Source: Wolfiporia cocos (taxonomy: Eukaryota; Basidiomycota; Agaricomycetes; Polyporales; Phaeolaceae). From it: a stretch of 64,000 bases of DNA. Below, piece by piece: positions 1 through 10,840 of the stretch. The stretch spans positions 4,898,001 to 4,962,000 of the forward strand of contig JACCLO010000001.1 of NCBI GenBank assembly GCA_029448655.1, written 5' to 3'. The notes under the pieces were generated by a model, which searched no databases, was not told the origin of the DNA, and saw nothing but the letters and a program-made list of their open reading frames with translations. A program made the position numbers and the translations under genes. Each line of letters starts with the position of its first letter. Position 1 is the stretch's first letter.

Positions 1-3000
1 CCCTCCATTCGGATGAGGTCCTCGGTGATATTCTGGTACGAGCTGTAGACGTGGGTGAGATCCTGCGCGATGTCGAAGAGGGCCGTCCAGCCATCGGCTC
101 GGCCAGCAAAAGGTCCCTCGGCCCTGTACCAGAGCAGGGCGTGTCTGATCTGTAGGTGTTGGGGGGAGTACCTCCTCTGCGGCGTACCTCTCGGTCGTCC
201 TTCTCTGTGACCCGCATCGCTGTGAGGGGTCGGAGCGCGGCGAGGGAGTTGGTGGCGAGTCGTCGACATACTATTACTGTTCGGTTTTCGAGTGTTGGGG
301 CTGTCCTGACTCTCGTCCTGTGGTAGTCTTTTATCAGCTCCTTGGAGTGCTCCAAGTTTGCTTCGTCTTCCCATGAATTGTTGGCCGTGGAATAGCCTTT
401 CCACTTGACGAAGTATTGATGCTTCTTTCCTTTCCATCTGTCAGCCAAGATGGCTTCGACCTCGTATTCTTCCTGTCCCTTGATGATATCAGGTGGCGGC
501 CGTAAATAATTGGGTCCGTGCATACTTGTTTCTTTGAATGGTTTTAGCAAGGCAGCGTGGAATACCGGATGAACTTTCCAGCTCGTTGGTAATTGCAGCC
601 GGTATGTCGTGGGTCCCATCTTTTCTGTGATAGTGAAGGGTCCTTCTCTTTTTGGTGCCAGCTTGTTAGATTCGTAGGGGATTGTTAGGTTCTTTGCGTC
701 GAGCCAGACCTTATCCCCTTTCTCAAGCTTCGGCAGTTCTCTGAGGAACCGCCCTGCCATTCTTTTCTGGGCTAATTCATGCGCGATGAATGCCATCTTT
801 CGCGCCTCTTTGATCTTCTTGATCCTGTCGACAGCTGCCGGGACGTTCCCTACTCGGTCATAGTCTGGGAATCCTCTCAGGACATATCCTAGGATTATTT
901 CGAGTGGCGCTGGCCGGTTTTCGGTTCGTCTGGTGTTGTGCGCAAATTCGACGTCAGGCAGTCGTTGTACCCATTGGAATGGGTCGTTCATACAATAGAT
1001 GCGAAGGTATACTTCGATCTGTTGATTCATTCTTTCTGTCTGTCCGTCGGTCTGTGGATGGTACGCCGTACTCATCGCTGATTCTGTTCCCTGCAGCTTG
1101 CATAATTCCTTGAAAAGCTTTGATGCAAACTGCGGCCCTCTGTCTGAAATGATCTTTCGGGGGATGCCATATAGCGAGTAGATTTTCCGGTGAAATATCT
1201 CTGCCGCCCCTTCACTAGTGATCGTTTTGTCGCATGGGGTGAGAGAGATGGCCTTGGATAGGCCATGGTCGACAATCACCATCATGGAGTCATACTTTCC
1301 GACTCTTGGCAGGTCGGTGACAAAATTGACCGAGCACTGTGAGAAGGGGAGGGCGTCTTCCCGTGTCGGTATTGGTTGCAAAGGGGGTTTCAGCGGATTC
1401 CTATCAGGTTTCATCTGTTGACAGATTGCACAGCCCCGGACGTATTCCGCTATCATTGTTCTCATGTCAGGCCACCAAAAGTGGGTCGTAACCTGTACTG
1501 TTGTACCCCAGATCCCAGGGTGTCCGGCCAGGATCGTGTCGTGGTATTTTGAGATGACGTCCCGTCGCAGGCCCTCGTCCCTTGGCACGTACATCCTGCC
1601 CCTGTAGAGCAGTATCCCATCCGTTTGTTGCCATTCATCTGCGGTGGTTCTCGCGGGGAATTCGCCTGTGCCCCCTAGAGCACGGATCGCCTGTTCCGCA
1701 GATTCATCTCGATCGTTGGCGTTCTTGATTCGATCAATGATCGGGATCTGGATTGCGTGGACGACGAGTTCGTCTGGAATCATGGTGATTCCCTCGTTGT
1801 CTTCGTTGCTTTCGTCCAGGTGGTACAACCTGGAAAGCGTGTCGGCCATGACTAGTTTCCTTCCGGGGACGTGCTGCAATTTCAGGTCGAATTGCGAAAG
1901 GAATAGATGCCATCTCGCTTGTCGCCGATTTAGGCGCTGTGCGCTTCTCCAGTACGTCAGGTTCTGATGATCGCTTCGGATCAAGATCCGATGCGGTGCC
2001 CCTTCCAATAGGTGCCGCCATTCTTCTAATGCTCGGACTATTCCGAGTAGTTCGCGATCGTAGATTTCGTAGTTCCGTTCTGTTGATGTCAGGGATTTTC
2101 CCACCGGCCGTTCGCGGCCTGTTTCATCTATCTGTTTCAGTACCGCTCCTGTGGCGAACTGAGATGCGTCTGTTTCAAGGATGAACGGTTTCTCCTTGTC
2201 TGGTGTTCCTAGTGCGGGCGCCGTCGTGAATGCTTCCTTCATGAATTCGAATGCTTTCTGTTCTTTCTCCGTCCATTGGAACCCTGTCCCTGTGACCGTT
2301 TTCGTGAGGTCTACCAAGGGTCGGGCGTGCGTAGAATAGTGATCGATAAATTTCCGATAGAAGTTCGCAAATCCTAGGAAGGATCTGACTTCTTTGAGAT
2401 TTCGGGGAGTCGGCCACTCCTTAATCCCATTGAGTTTCGCTGGGTCCATTTGGATATTTCCTGGGGTGATGACTAGTCCCAGAAATTCGACTCTGTCGAC
2501 ACCGAAGGCGCATTTCTCGGGTTTCACAAAGAGATGGTTATCCACCAGTCTCTGAAGGATCCGCCGCTCCCGTTCCTTGTGTGTTCTCTCGTCTTCTGAG
2601 AAAATAAGTATGTCGTCCATGTAAACAAGCACCCATCCTCCGAGGATTTCTTCTTTCAGGATTTCATTCATCATCGCCTGGAAGGTCCCGGGTGCGTTGC
2701 ATAATCCGAAAAACATAACTGTGGGCTCGTATAGCCCCCGGTTTGTTTTAAAGGCTGCTTTCCATTCGTCCCCTGCCTTGATTCGAACGTTATTGTATCC
2801 TGCTCTGAGGTCCATCTTTGTAAAGATTTTCGCTCCCTTTAGCTTTTCCAGGAGTTCCGAGATAAGTGGCAGGGGATAAACGTTCTTTATTGTCCCTTCG
2901 TTCAGATATCGATAATCTTGACATGGCCGCAGGCCGTTGTCTTTCTTTGCGACAAAAAAGAAGGGTGACGCCATCGGGGATTTTGAAGGGACTATGAATC

Positions 3001-4207
3001 CCTTAGCCAGGTTTTCTTTCAAGAATTCGTCCAGTGCTTGTTGCTCTTTTGGTGACAGTGCGTAGACTTTGCAATCTTTCGGCACGAAGTCGGGTTTTAA
3101 TTCAATTGCATGGTCCCATGGTCTTGATGGGGGAAATGCTGCTGCGGACTCCTTGCTGAATACTTTTGCGAAGTCCAATAGGTGTTTCGGGACCATCTCC
3201 TCGATTGTTTTTTCTGGTTCAGGAGCTTTCTGTGCGAATTCTTGGGACTTCGTTAATGCTTTTCTGACAGCATTAATGATCTGTATCTTCGTCCGGAATT
3301 TTCTTTTCGTCTCCCCTTTCCTCCCTATAATCCTCGGGTTATCTTTTACGAAGCGTCGGATTGCTTCGTATTCGTCGGGGGTGTATAATCGTTGGGCTGT
3401 TTCTTCTGGTTGGTCTGTTGACCCGAACCCTTTCTCCCCTCGTTCTGTTTCATCTAGGTCTTCGACCTCTACGATGTCGGGGGTGAGGTGTCGTTCGAAT
3501 ATTATCTGGGCTATTCGCATGCCCGGGATAATCCTATGTGCTTTGTCTGAATAGTTGAAGACGATAGCTCCAACGTCTCCTCGGTAGTCCGAGTCTATGA
3601 CTCCGGCTTGTACTACCAATCCGTGTCTGAGGGTGTTGCCTGATCGTCCGGCCAACCTTCCATACGATCCTTTCGGGATCTTCATTTTTACTCCTGTGGA
3701 GACGAGTTTCCATCCTCCGGCGGGGACCTCGGTTTCTTCTGCGGCATAAAGGTCGTATCCTGCGGCTTCTTGGGTTCCCCTTGTTGGAATTTTTCCTTCT
3801 GGGGCAACTACCATTTCTACCGTGTCCATTCGGATCGTGGTTTCCTGTTTCTTTTCCTCTGCCCCTAGTATCGATCGTACATCGACTGTTTGGTCTTTCC
3901 AGTCGATTGTGGGGTTTTCGTCTTTTAGCCATCCATACCCTAGAATCATATTTTCTGTTCCGATCGATCCTACCAGGAATCGGACTTTTCGCGTTTTCTG
4001 GGTCTTTGGATATCGTAGGAGTATGGTGGCTTCTCGATCTATTCGCCCATCTTTGTTTTCTGTTCCGTCAACGTTTTTGACGATAATCGGGTTCTTCAGG
4101 GGTTGCGTGGGTACTTTGTATTTCTCTACCACTCTGCTGTGGATCAGGTTCGACATCGCTCCTGAGTCGATTAGTGCATTGCACTTCACGGGTTTTGCCA
4201 GCGTCAT
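1..4207 (-). CDS. pol: E1 pol polyprotein (protease, dUTPase, RT, RNase H, integrase, chromodomain), partial
   Basis: I checked the minus frame triplet by triplet from 4207 to the left edge and found no stop codon. Order from the N-terminus: aspartic protease (ALIDSG near 4170); dUTPase with all five motifs (about 3760-3440); RT with YMDD near 2620; RNase H (TDAS near 2170); integrase with HHCC and D,D,E (about 1530-1000); chromodomain (about 470-330). The first ATG is at 4207, but the frame is open upstream into gag, so the real product is probably a -1 frameshift fusion. The visible part equals the first 1402 codons of the E2 homologue. The -1 overprinted ORF (ORF3) is also open from about 270 to the left edge. 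E1 may still supply functional Pol even though its gag is interrupted. Confidence 0.92.
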   Translation of the reverse strand, partial: MTLAKPVKCNALIDSGAMSNLIHSRVVEKYKVPTQPLKNPIIVKNVDGTENKDGRIDREATILLRYPKTQKTRKVRFLVGSIGTENMILGYGWLKDENPTIDWKDQTVDVRSILGAEEKKQETTIRMDTVEMVVAPEGKIPTRGTQEAAGYDLYAAEETEVPAGGWKLVSTGVKMKIPKGSYGRLAGRSGNTLRHGLVVQAGVIDSDYRGDVGAIVFNYSDKAHRIIPGMRIAQIIFERHLTPDIVEVEDLDETERGEKGFGSTDQPEETAQRLYTPDEYEAIRRFVKDNPRIIGRKGETKRKFRTKIQIINAVRKALTKSQEFAQKAPEPEKTIEEMVPKHLLDFAKVFSKESAAAFPPSRPWDHAIELKPDFVPKDCKVYALSPKEQQALDEFLKENLAKGFIVPSKSPMASPFFFVAKKDNGLRPCQDYRYLNEGTIKNVYPLPLISELLEKLKGAKIFTKMDLRAGYNNVRIKAGDEWKAAFKTNRGLYEPTVMFFGLCNAPGTFQAMMNEILKEEILGGWVLVYMDDILIFSEDERTHKERERRILQRLVDNHLFVKPEKCAFGVDRVEFLGLVITPGNIQMDPAKLNGIKEWPTPRNLKEVRSFLGFANFYRKFIDHYSTHARPLVDLTKTVTGTGFQWTEKEQKAFEFMKEAFTTAPALGTPDKEKPFILETDASQFATGAVLKQIDETGRERPVGKSLTSTERNYEIYDRELLGIVRALEEWRHLLEGAPHRILIRSDHQNLTYWRSAQRLNRRQARWHLFLSQFDLKLQHVPGRKLVMADTLSRLYHLDESNEDNEGITMIPDELVVHAIQIPIIDRIKNANDRDESAEQAIRALGGTGEFPARTTADEWQQTDGILLYRGRMYVPRDEGLRRDVISKYHDTILAGHPGIWGTTVQVTTHFWWPDMRTMIAEYVRGCAICQQMKPDRNPLKPPLQPIPTREDALPFSQCSVNFVTDLPRVGKYDSMMVIVDHGLSKAISLTPCDKTITSEGAAEIFHRKIYSLYGIPRKIISDRGPQFASKLFKELCKLQGTESAMSTAYHPQTDGQTERMNQQIEVYLRIYCMNDPFQWVQRLPDVEFAHNTRRTENRPAPLEIILGYVLRGFPDYDRVGNVPAAVDRIKKIKEARKMAFIAHELAQKRMAGRFLRELPKLEKGDKVWLDAKNLTIPYESNKLAPKREGPFTITEKMGPTTYRLQLPTSWKVHPVFHAALLKPFKETSMHGPNYLRPPPDIIKGQEEYEVEAILADRWKGKKHQYFVKWKGYSTANNSWEDEANLEHSKELIKDYHRTRVRTAPTLENRTVIVCRRLATNSLAALRPLTAMRVTEKDDREVRRRGGTPPNTYRSDTPCSGTGPRDLLLAEPMAGRPSSTSRRISPTSTARTRISPRTSSEWR

Positions 4208-4296
4208 GATTACCGGGATGAAGAGGGATCGATTCTTCTCGAACGAGGTAATTACATGCGCTGCTTTCTCGGAGGGTAAGACCGTGGGCTTCCCTC

Positions 4297-6141
4297 CTAG
4301 GCAAAATCCTGTTCTTCTACGAGCTGTGCTAGGAGCTCGGGGTTCTTGGCTTTCAGGGCCCTAATCGCTGTGACCGCTCTGTTCGCGGTGATGTATTCAG
4401 TCTCTTCTTCAGAGACTTCTTCGATGCGAGCTTCTTGCTCGGTTTCTTCTTCTTCAGTCTTTCGAGTAGTCCGCCTAGGGCGGGCTGGCTTCCTTGGTCT
4501 CTTCGGGCAATCTCGCGACATATGCCCTGGCTGATGGCAGGTGAAACACTTGCCCTTCTTGATGTGATCGTCCCTTTCCTGGGTGGTCATTCGATCTACA
4601 TCCATCGCATTCGGATCTTTTGGTGCAGTCGTCTGAGGAGCACTAGTGCGTCCGTTATTCTGGTTCGAGGCTTGCCAAGCCTTCTTCTTGATAAACGGCT
4701 TATCCCGTTTCAAGAATATCTTGTACGTATTTTCATAGTACGAGGCAGCGGACTGCCATTCGTCAATGGTCGCTGGCAGCGGCCGTACACCGATGATATA
4801 TCGGGTCGTGTGTTCGGGTAACCCTTTCTCGAAGAGGGTTATGAGCAACGCGTTTCCGTCCGCGCTGTATCGATCGTACTGGGCCTTTCCGGCCAAGTTG
4901 TTGAATTCGGTGATATAATCATCGATGTCCTTTCTGTCCTGGGCTACTTCCAGGATTTTCTTCCGCGCCTTCTGTACCTCTTCGATGGCTCCGAAGGCCT
5001 TCTGAAAGTCTGCATCGAATTGTGCGAGACTAGGTGGGAAGAATCGTTTCGTCAGGGGGTTCGTATAAACCCGGTGATAGTTCTGTTTCCATTGGCCCGT
5101 CTTCCCCTTGTTCAAAATATAAGAGAGGATAAAGATCACTCTCTGAACGTCATTTTGGAACGACGTTTCGTACATCGTAAACCAGGAATTACACTGGTTT
5201 ATGAAGTTCTGCATGTCGGATCGTTCCCCGTCGAATATGTCTGGGGGGTTGATCTTTATCATCGGGGGTCGATAGTACGGGTTCGGCGCCGGAGGTTGAG
5301 GCTGCGGCGCATTCGGTGGTGGAGGGCCTCCTGGGGGTCCTCCTCCTCCCGGGTGTCCTCCACCCGGGTTTCCTGGATTTCCTCCGGGGTTCCCTGGGTT
5401 TCCTCCTCCAGGGTTTCCTCCTCCGGGGTTCGTGGGGGTTCCTCCTCCGAGTCCTCAAGGAGGGGGGGCATTTCCTCCTCCGAGTCCGAAGTTTCCTCCC
5501 AATCCTCCTCCGCTTGTACCTGCGGAGGTTCGTCCAAATAGGCCTGAAGGCCACGTTCCTGGGTTTGTCGTTCCCATTCCTCCGCTTGGGCTAGTCCAAG
5601 ACGGATTTCCTCCGCTACCCATTCCGGGTGCGTTCTGTGGGGGGTTTCCAAAGAGGTCTGTTCCTCCAGCCATAGACCCAATCCCACTCTGCGCAAAAGC
5701 AGATATAAATCCTGGAGGGTCCTGTCCTCCGGTCTGGCTGTTATCTGTTCCTGTAAGGTTTCCAGGATTTCTCCCATCATCTCCGATGCACTCAATTCCT
5801 GCCATTCCTGTGGTGCCCGAAGGCTGATTCGTATTTCCATCGGCATCGGAGGTTCTGTTGATGGTTTCGTTTTCGGTCAACGTCGCGGTTGACATCGGAG
5901 GGATTTCTCCAAATCGTTCGAACGCTTCTCGCGTTATTTCCCAAGCGGTCGTTCCTGCGGAGGGGTATACTTGTACCCACTTCGATGCCCTATCTTCTCT
6001 GGGGATGACAACAATTCCTCCGCGGTTACGGAAGGCTCCAATGGTGTCAGTCCACTCGTATCGGTTGAGTCTGTAGACTCCCTGAATGTCCTCGGGCAAG
6101 AGTTCAATCAGTCGTGCTGGGAATTCTGGTCCAAATATCAT
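4297..6141 (-). pseudogene. gag: E1 gag, one nonsense codon
   Basis: Starting at the ATG at 6141 the frame spans 615 codons, the same length as the intact E2 gag, and ends at TAG 4299-4297. A single TGA at 5457-5455 replaces a Gly codon (GGA to TGA) in the Gly/Pro/Asn-rich linker. The product would be cut at about residue 229, before the conserved Gag core (about 5265-4700) and the CCHC zinc knuckle (CFTCHQPGHMSRDC, near 4540). The reading frame is otherwise kept. An overlapping frame (5846-5259, 195 codons) stays open across the lesion. Confidence 0.9.
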
Positions 6142-6187
6142 ATGCCCTTGCACCGTGGTAGGTGAGGGAGTGATAAGCTCGACCTTC

Positions 6188-6894
6188 TGTTACGGGTCGA
6201 ATACCCGTTCGTATATTCGAGTCGCGAATATAGATCGTTCTTCTGCACGTAGGCACGTCGCCGTATGCAAGGCAAATACTCGTTAGATGCCTTCAGGTCC
6301 TAAGTGAAGTCCTTAGGAGATCGGTTAATATCCAATACACGTTAGAGGATATAATCTGTTCAAGTGCGAGTCAAATAGAATATAAGACTCGCCTAAGTCC
6401 GAGAAGTCAGTGTGCACTTCGAGGACTTAGTCGTCTGGTTGCTCGAGTGAGAAATACTGAGCGTAGTTTCCTACGTTTGAGAACGAGTATAAGACTTCTT
6501 GTTTGTACAACAAGGTCGAGCTGAAGAACCTCGACGGTAAGTACATGCGTTTTATACTACGCTAGGTTTCAGGGGCCAAGTCTGTCCCAGATGCCACCGA
6601 TACTATCTATGCTATAGTCCCAAACGTTTGATAAGTATGGAGTGATATATCTGAGACAATGGATAGGGATGATGGCGGTTGAACGCCATCTATCAGCTAA
6701 TAAACGATGAACGTGAAACGGTGGCAGGGTTGGATCTGCCAAAGATGAAACGAGCCCTACAGACTAGTACAACTGGGGATGCGCCCAGCAAGATCACGAG
6801 TGGCCAGGGGAGTTGGTTGCGCAACAAGTCCCTGTATCGTATTCGCCTAGTGGTGAGTTCTGTCGATATTCGAAAAATCAAAATAACCGTAACA
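6188..6894 (-). repeat. E1 5' LTR (707 bp)
   Basis: On the minus strand the LTR runs from TGTTAC at 6894 to GTAACA at 6188. It is homologous along its length to the E2 and E3 LTRs. The 11-mer AAGGTCGAGCT, which marks the PBS just inside the element, appears here as AGCTCGACCTT on the forward strand near 6176-6186. Its complement lies inside the LTR near 6512-6522. U3/R features match those described for E2. Confidence 0.93.
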
Positions 6895-7797
6895 GTAACG
6901 GGGTAGACATCACCTTGTAGTGCCGTCTCCCCTGCTTCCCATACTTCAAGTCGGTTGCAAATGTGTTCTTTGCATTTGCTGGCGTATCGGAGCCATACCG
7001 TTGTGTCGATCATGAACACTTGATCCCCTTCTTCGAGGTGCTCGTGTTCGCAATCACACTTATCGAAGTCAATTGCCTTCTTCCTCCAGTCGATGGTGGG
7101 GTTGTGTTGTTCCAACCAATCGAATCCTAGGAAAATGTCGTGTGAGCCAAGCTTGCTTACATTAAATTTTCGATTTTCGAGATGTGTAATAATTTGGATT
7201 TGCATCTTGACGTAGTGTGTTATAGTGCCTCCACCGTTGGGGCTCCCGTCGGCGTTTTGCACTCATACCTGCCGCTCGAGTGGTAGTACGGCGAGTTCAT
7301 GTTTCTGGGTGAACTCGTAGTCGACTACTGATCCTGTGGATCCCGAATTGACTAATGCAGTCGTCGTGATAGTACGCTCGTGTGGACTATGGATCATGAC
7401 AGGAACTGTTATCTGTCTTCCTCGTCGTCCTTGTCCGAACACTACGTGGTTCCCTCGGATCTTATCTGTCGATCCGGACCCTGCAGTACCACGGGTTGTT
7501 TCGCGGATACGCTTAACTATCTTGACTCGTGGGTTCTTATTTTGTTCTAGGATTAGCTGGGCAATCCTATCCTTGTAATTGACGACTGGGTCTGTGTTGG
7601 AATGGTTTATTAACATTACGACCAGGCGGCCCGTGTAATCTTGATCAATTACACCGGCCAAGACATCAATTCCTTTATTTGCCAACTCTGATCTAGGGGC
7701 AATGTGGCCGTAAACTCCATCGGGCATCCTTATTTTTATGCCAGTATTGATGTTTTCTTTTCCATGAGCAGGGATGATGGTTTCTTCAGCCGAATAA
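6895..7797 (-). pseudogene. E4 dUTPase and aspartic protease remnant
   Basis: After the frameshift near 7795 the second frame contains dUTPase motif 2 (PRSELA), motif 3 (GVIDQDYTG), motif 4 (DRIAQLI) and motif 5 (GTAGSGSTD). A retroviral-type protease follows (ALVNSGSTGSVVD, then IFLGFDWLEQHNP, the ILGxxW-like motif). The protease catalytic Asp of DSG is Asn here, consistent with GAT to AAT at a CpG. A TGA at 7265-7263 interrupts the protease. The frame then runs into the E1 LTR at 6894. Together with motif 1 in the previous frame all five dUTPase motifs are present, so this was once a complete domain. Confidence 0.82.
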
Positions 7798-10077
7798 AGT
7801 CATATCCGGCTGCTTCGTCGCTCTTCTGCTCTGGAGCTGTAGCACGCGGATCATCTAAATAGATGTCCAATGTTTCTGTCTTTTTCTTAATGTGCCGGAC
7901 CTTCCTTTTCTTAGGTTGGTCGTCGGCATTTTTCATTTCTACATCCTCAGAGACGACGATGGGTTCTGTATCCACATTCATTTTTTTGTCTAAAGAGGAA
8001 TTAAGCCCCGGTTTAGCCCCTGGGTGAGCTGTGGATTCACGGAGCTCCTCTTGGGCTGTACAAAAGGAATCTTCGCTGTATACAGAACTCACATCGTTGT
8101 CTGAATAGTCTGAGTCCCCCGCTTGACTCATAATGTCCGCCGCGGAGCCGTACACTTCTTGGTCATCATCGTTGCTTACTTCTTCAATGTTGAGAAGGTG
8201 AAACCGATTCGAGGTGATTTTACTTACCTCTGTCTTCTTGGGATCGTTCGACTCCTCGGCTTTGTACTGGGCTGCCATTCGCTGCCACTCTTCACTGGTT
8301 AGCTCTCGGAGCTGCTGTTTGGCAGGCTTCGAGCCAGATGGCCGAGTTTGAGTGGTGCCGCTTGTAGCGGCCACGTAGGTCTTGCTGGGTGTATACTTAT
8401 ACCCTGCATTGCAACTCATCGGGATATGCCAGGTGGGCGATGTGCATGCTGCGGTTGGACGTTCACCCATCTTTTTGCCACAGAACTTGCAGAGTCGGTT
8501 GGCAGCCGGTGAGTTGTAAACCTTCTTGGGTGTAGAGTCCTTCTTTTTCTCCGTACCCTTGGTTTTGGCCTCATCGCCCTTCTGTTCCACTCGGTCCTAC
8601 GTTTGTCTCCATAGAGCCTGGTCGAAGTCCATGATGGCCTCCTTCCATGCTTGGTATTTTTTTGGTACCGGGATTTTGCGGTGATGGAAGTTGTGTTGGG
8701 TTGAGAATGACGCGTATACCGGCTCATAGACAGAGGATGGTACATTCTTCTCGATGGCCTGCAGGACAAATTTGTTGTTCATGTCGACTCCTGCTTCTCG
8801 GCACAGTGTTTCGATCTCAGTGAAGTACTCATTTGACTTACCGAAGATCATTTTGAGTGCGGTGAGTTGTCGTCGCGCTCACTTTTCCCTGTCCGGGTCC
8901 TCAAACCTGGTAAAAAGTTCCTGCTTGAAGAAATCGAAGTGGATCTCCCACCACCCGGTTTCTTCATTGAAGTACGTGGCAAACATGTTAGCGAATCATT
9001 GGTCCACCTTGTCACCTCAGATGTACGACATCACGCATTCGATGCGGTCGTGCAACGTCTCCATGTACTGGCGCTGTGAGGCTAGATATTGTATCATCCG
9101 CATCCACCAGTCGCGGAACTTGACTTTGTCATCATCGAAGATGGGCGGTTCCTTCACCGTGTGTCATCAAGACTGGGTGTACATTGGCAGGTTGCGCGAC
9201 GGGGGAATGGGTGTGTAAGTTTCGCGACGGCAGTCGCTAACCTGTGGGATCTGCCATTTAGGCGGTACACTGTGTGTCTCGTTTAATTTAAGAAGATCGA
9301 ACTCTCCTTGGTAGGCTGCCTCCTTGCCCATTGCTCAGTACCCTGATCGTGTTTGAGGGCTGGGTTCGGGGGCAGCTGGCAGGTTAGGCATGCGTTTAGA
9401 TGGCGACGGAGTGTCTGAGTAGTCGTCGTTGAGGGTGCCGAGTCATTCCGTGGCCTTCTTCTTTTTCTCCTGCTCCTTGTGTTGTAGCCCGACAGCACCA
9501 TGGATGTAATCCTTGATCCTGTCGTTGTCCCAGTAGCCAAGTTTGTGGAGGGCTTCTGCATAGATGCCAACTCGGATGTGGAAGTTGGGCGAGCCTGGTC
9601 GTGACGGGTATTCGTCGTTGTCCCACTTGGCTCTTACCCTTTCTGGCTGCTGCTGTTCTGGTGGTATGATGGCAGGTGGCATGGTGATGTGCGTGTGGGC
9701 GGGAGGTTGTTGCATGTTCATCCCACCTATGTCGTCGTTGATGTCTAGATTAAAGAGGGGGGAAGTGTGTCCCCCGGATCTGCTCCTGCAAAGGGTTTTT
9801 GGTGCAGGGGCCAGTCGATGTCAACGGCAGCGAAGTAGCCCTGGTCGTTGTCTTCCTCTTCTTCGATGTACGTGGATGAAGGCGGCTCACCGAATTTCTT
9901 TTTCAGCCACTTGTACTCCTCACGGTTGGCTGTGTCTCTCTCCTCACGCATGTCCTCAGATACTTGGAGGGCGTATTGTGAGGGGACGTTGAGAATGCCA
10001 CCTACATACCTCAACCTCCCATGTTCATGCGTCTCTGCCTTAAGGTGTCTCGCTCTCGGTTGACTTGCCATCTCCAC
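7798..10077 (-). pseudogene. gag: E4 gag with the start of the dUTPase, multiple nonsense codons
   Basis: One minus frame can be followed from 9721 to 7798. It shows a Pro/Gln-rich N-terminal part, a helical Gag core (FRDWWMRMIQYL, then IHFDFFKQELFTRFEDP), a CX2C finger (CKFCGKK), an acidic Ser-rich linker and dUTPase motif 1 (AAGYD). In-frame stops are TGA near 9442, 9340, 9169, 9166, 9024, 9009 and 8877, and TAG at 8599. A further frameshift in a G6 run at 9756-9761 separates the first ~110 codons (10077-9745). The C-terminal reading frame ends at a 1-nt shift near 7795, inside the dUTPase. The gene is dead; lesions are mostly single transitions. Confidence 0.8.
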
Positions 10078-10363
10078 CGGCGATTGAGCTGTTGATCGAG
10101 ATGTCGACCGTGCTGGTCCTCAATGAAAGAGGTTTGTCTCCTCTCCGTGTCCTCCAACTACATGATGGATCGGAGCAGGGCTGCTACTTGTTCTGCGTTC
10201 CATAGTGAGGTCCAAATGGTTCGATACCGATTTGGTTGATATACTCACCAGGGAACTCGGAATGAGTCGAATGTGAACCGTTCTCCAGTTCAGTGGTTTC
10301 TGAGGTGAAGGATCGTCATTTTGGTGGTCCTTGAGTGTTGATAGTAAAAAAGGGTGATAAAAC
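10078..10363. other. Probable 5' leader of E4; no gene seen
   Basis: This stretch lies between the first recognisable E4 Gag codons and the candidate LTR at 10364. No conserved protein or RNA motif is visible. Just left of 10364 it contains an A-rich/GGG tract (AAAAAAGGG). Confidence 0.3.
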
Positions 10364-10840
10364 TGTCAGGATGATCATTGACAGTAAGGGGAGTCTGAAC
10401 TTATGACAAGGCCACTAAAACCTTAGAGCGAACTGAGGGGAGCAAAGTGGATGAACACCAAGTTCAGACTGGGGTTACCAGCTGAACGAAGGCCTGCTAT
10501 TATACTAGTAGGTTGTTTGTACATGTTTGTACTATAATGGTCGTTTATGGTAACTAGGGAGTCTGGGGCGTGACTATGCTAGGGGTCTAAGCCAGACTCT
10601 GAAACGTAGAAGTGTAGTATGATATGAAATACATAGCGGTCATCGTGGCCGTGTGGGAACGGGCCCATGCGTCATAATCTAGGCATTGCCTGGTTCCTTC
10701 CAGTGTATGATCCAGGCCTGACTGGGCTTAGGGACTCTGGGGACCAGATCAGGCTCGTTGTCGTTAGGGAAAGCTTTTGCCCGTGACACTGCAGAGATGG
10801 TAGAGCAATGGCAAAATGCAGAAGCTGCCGGCATATGACA
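10364..10840 (+). repeat. Candidate solo or orphan LTR (477 bp)
   Basis: The segment starts TGTCAGG and ends ATGACA, giving the 5-bp inverted termini TGTCA/TGACA. In plus orientation it is followed one base later by TGGTGCCCGTGCCC, which resembles a tRNA-type Gypsy primer-binding site. A purine-rich tract precedes it. It could also be read as a minus-strand 5' LTR of E4. No second copy is in the window and no target duplication could be confirmed. Confidence 0.4.

Larger units (their letters stand above)
1..6894 (-). mobile_element. E1: Ty3/Gypsy chromovirus, truncated by the window edge
   Basis: This is a minus-strand LTR retrotransposon, read from right to left: 5' LTR (6188-6894), self-priming-type PBS, gag (6141-4297), frameshift signal, then pol from 4207 to the window edge. 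Its 3' LTR lies outside the window, so its target-site duplication cannot be tested. It is a sibling of E2 and E3 over the whole visible length. Its right end lies inside the protease region of a second, decayed Gypsy element (E4), so E1 is a nested and younger insertion. The pol frame has no stop over its 1402 visible codons; gag has one nonsense codon. Confidence 0.93.
6895..10077 (-). mobile_element. E4: decayed Ty3/Gypsy element of a second lineage, interrupted by E1
   Basis: Minus-strand remains of a different LTR retrotransposon. From right to left: Gag N-terminus (10077-9443), retrotransposon Gag core (about 9160-8600), a Cys-rich finger (CKFCGKK near 8490), an acidic linker, a dUTPase split by a frameshift (about 7830-7480), and an aspartic protease (about 7370-6950). 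E1 is inserted after the protease, so RT and everything beyond lie outside the window. Nearly all premature stops are TGA. The dUTPase lies upstream of the protease, unlike in E1-E3, and the proteins differ from E1-E3, so this is not a degraded copy of that family. Confidence 0.85.

Noticed and set aside
7263..9721. UGA read as a sense codon in E4
   Set aside because: E4 also has a TAG and two frameshifts, and a mutated protease Asp. Host genes use TGA as stop. Mutational decay is simpler.
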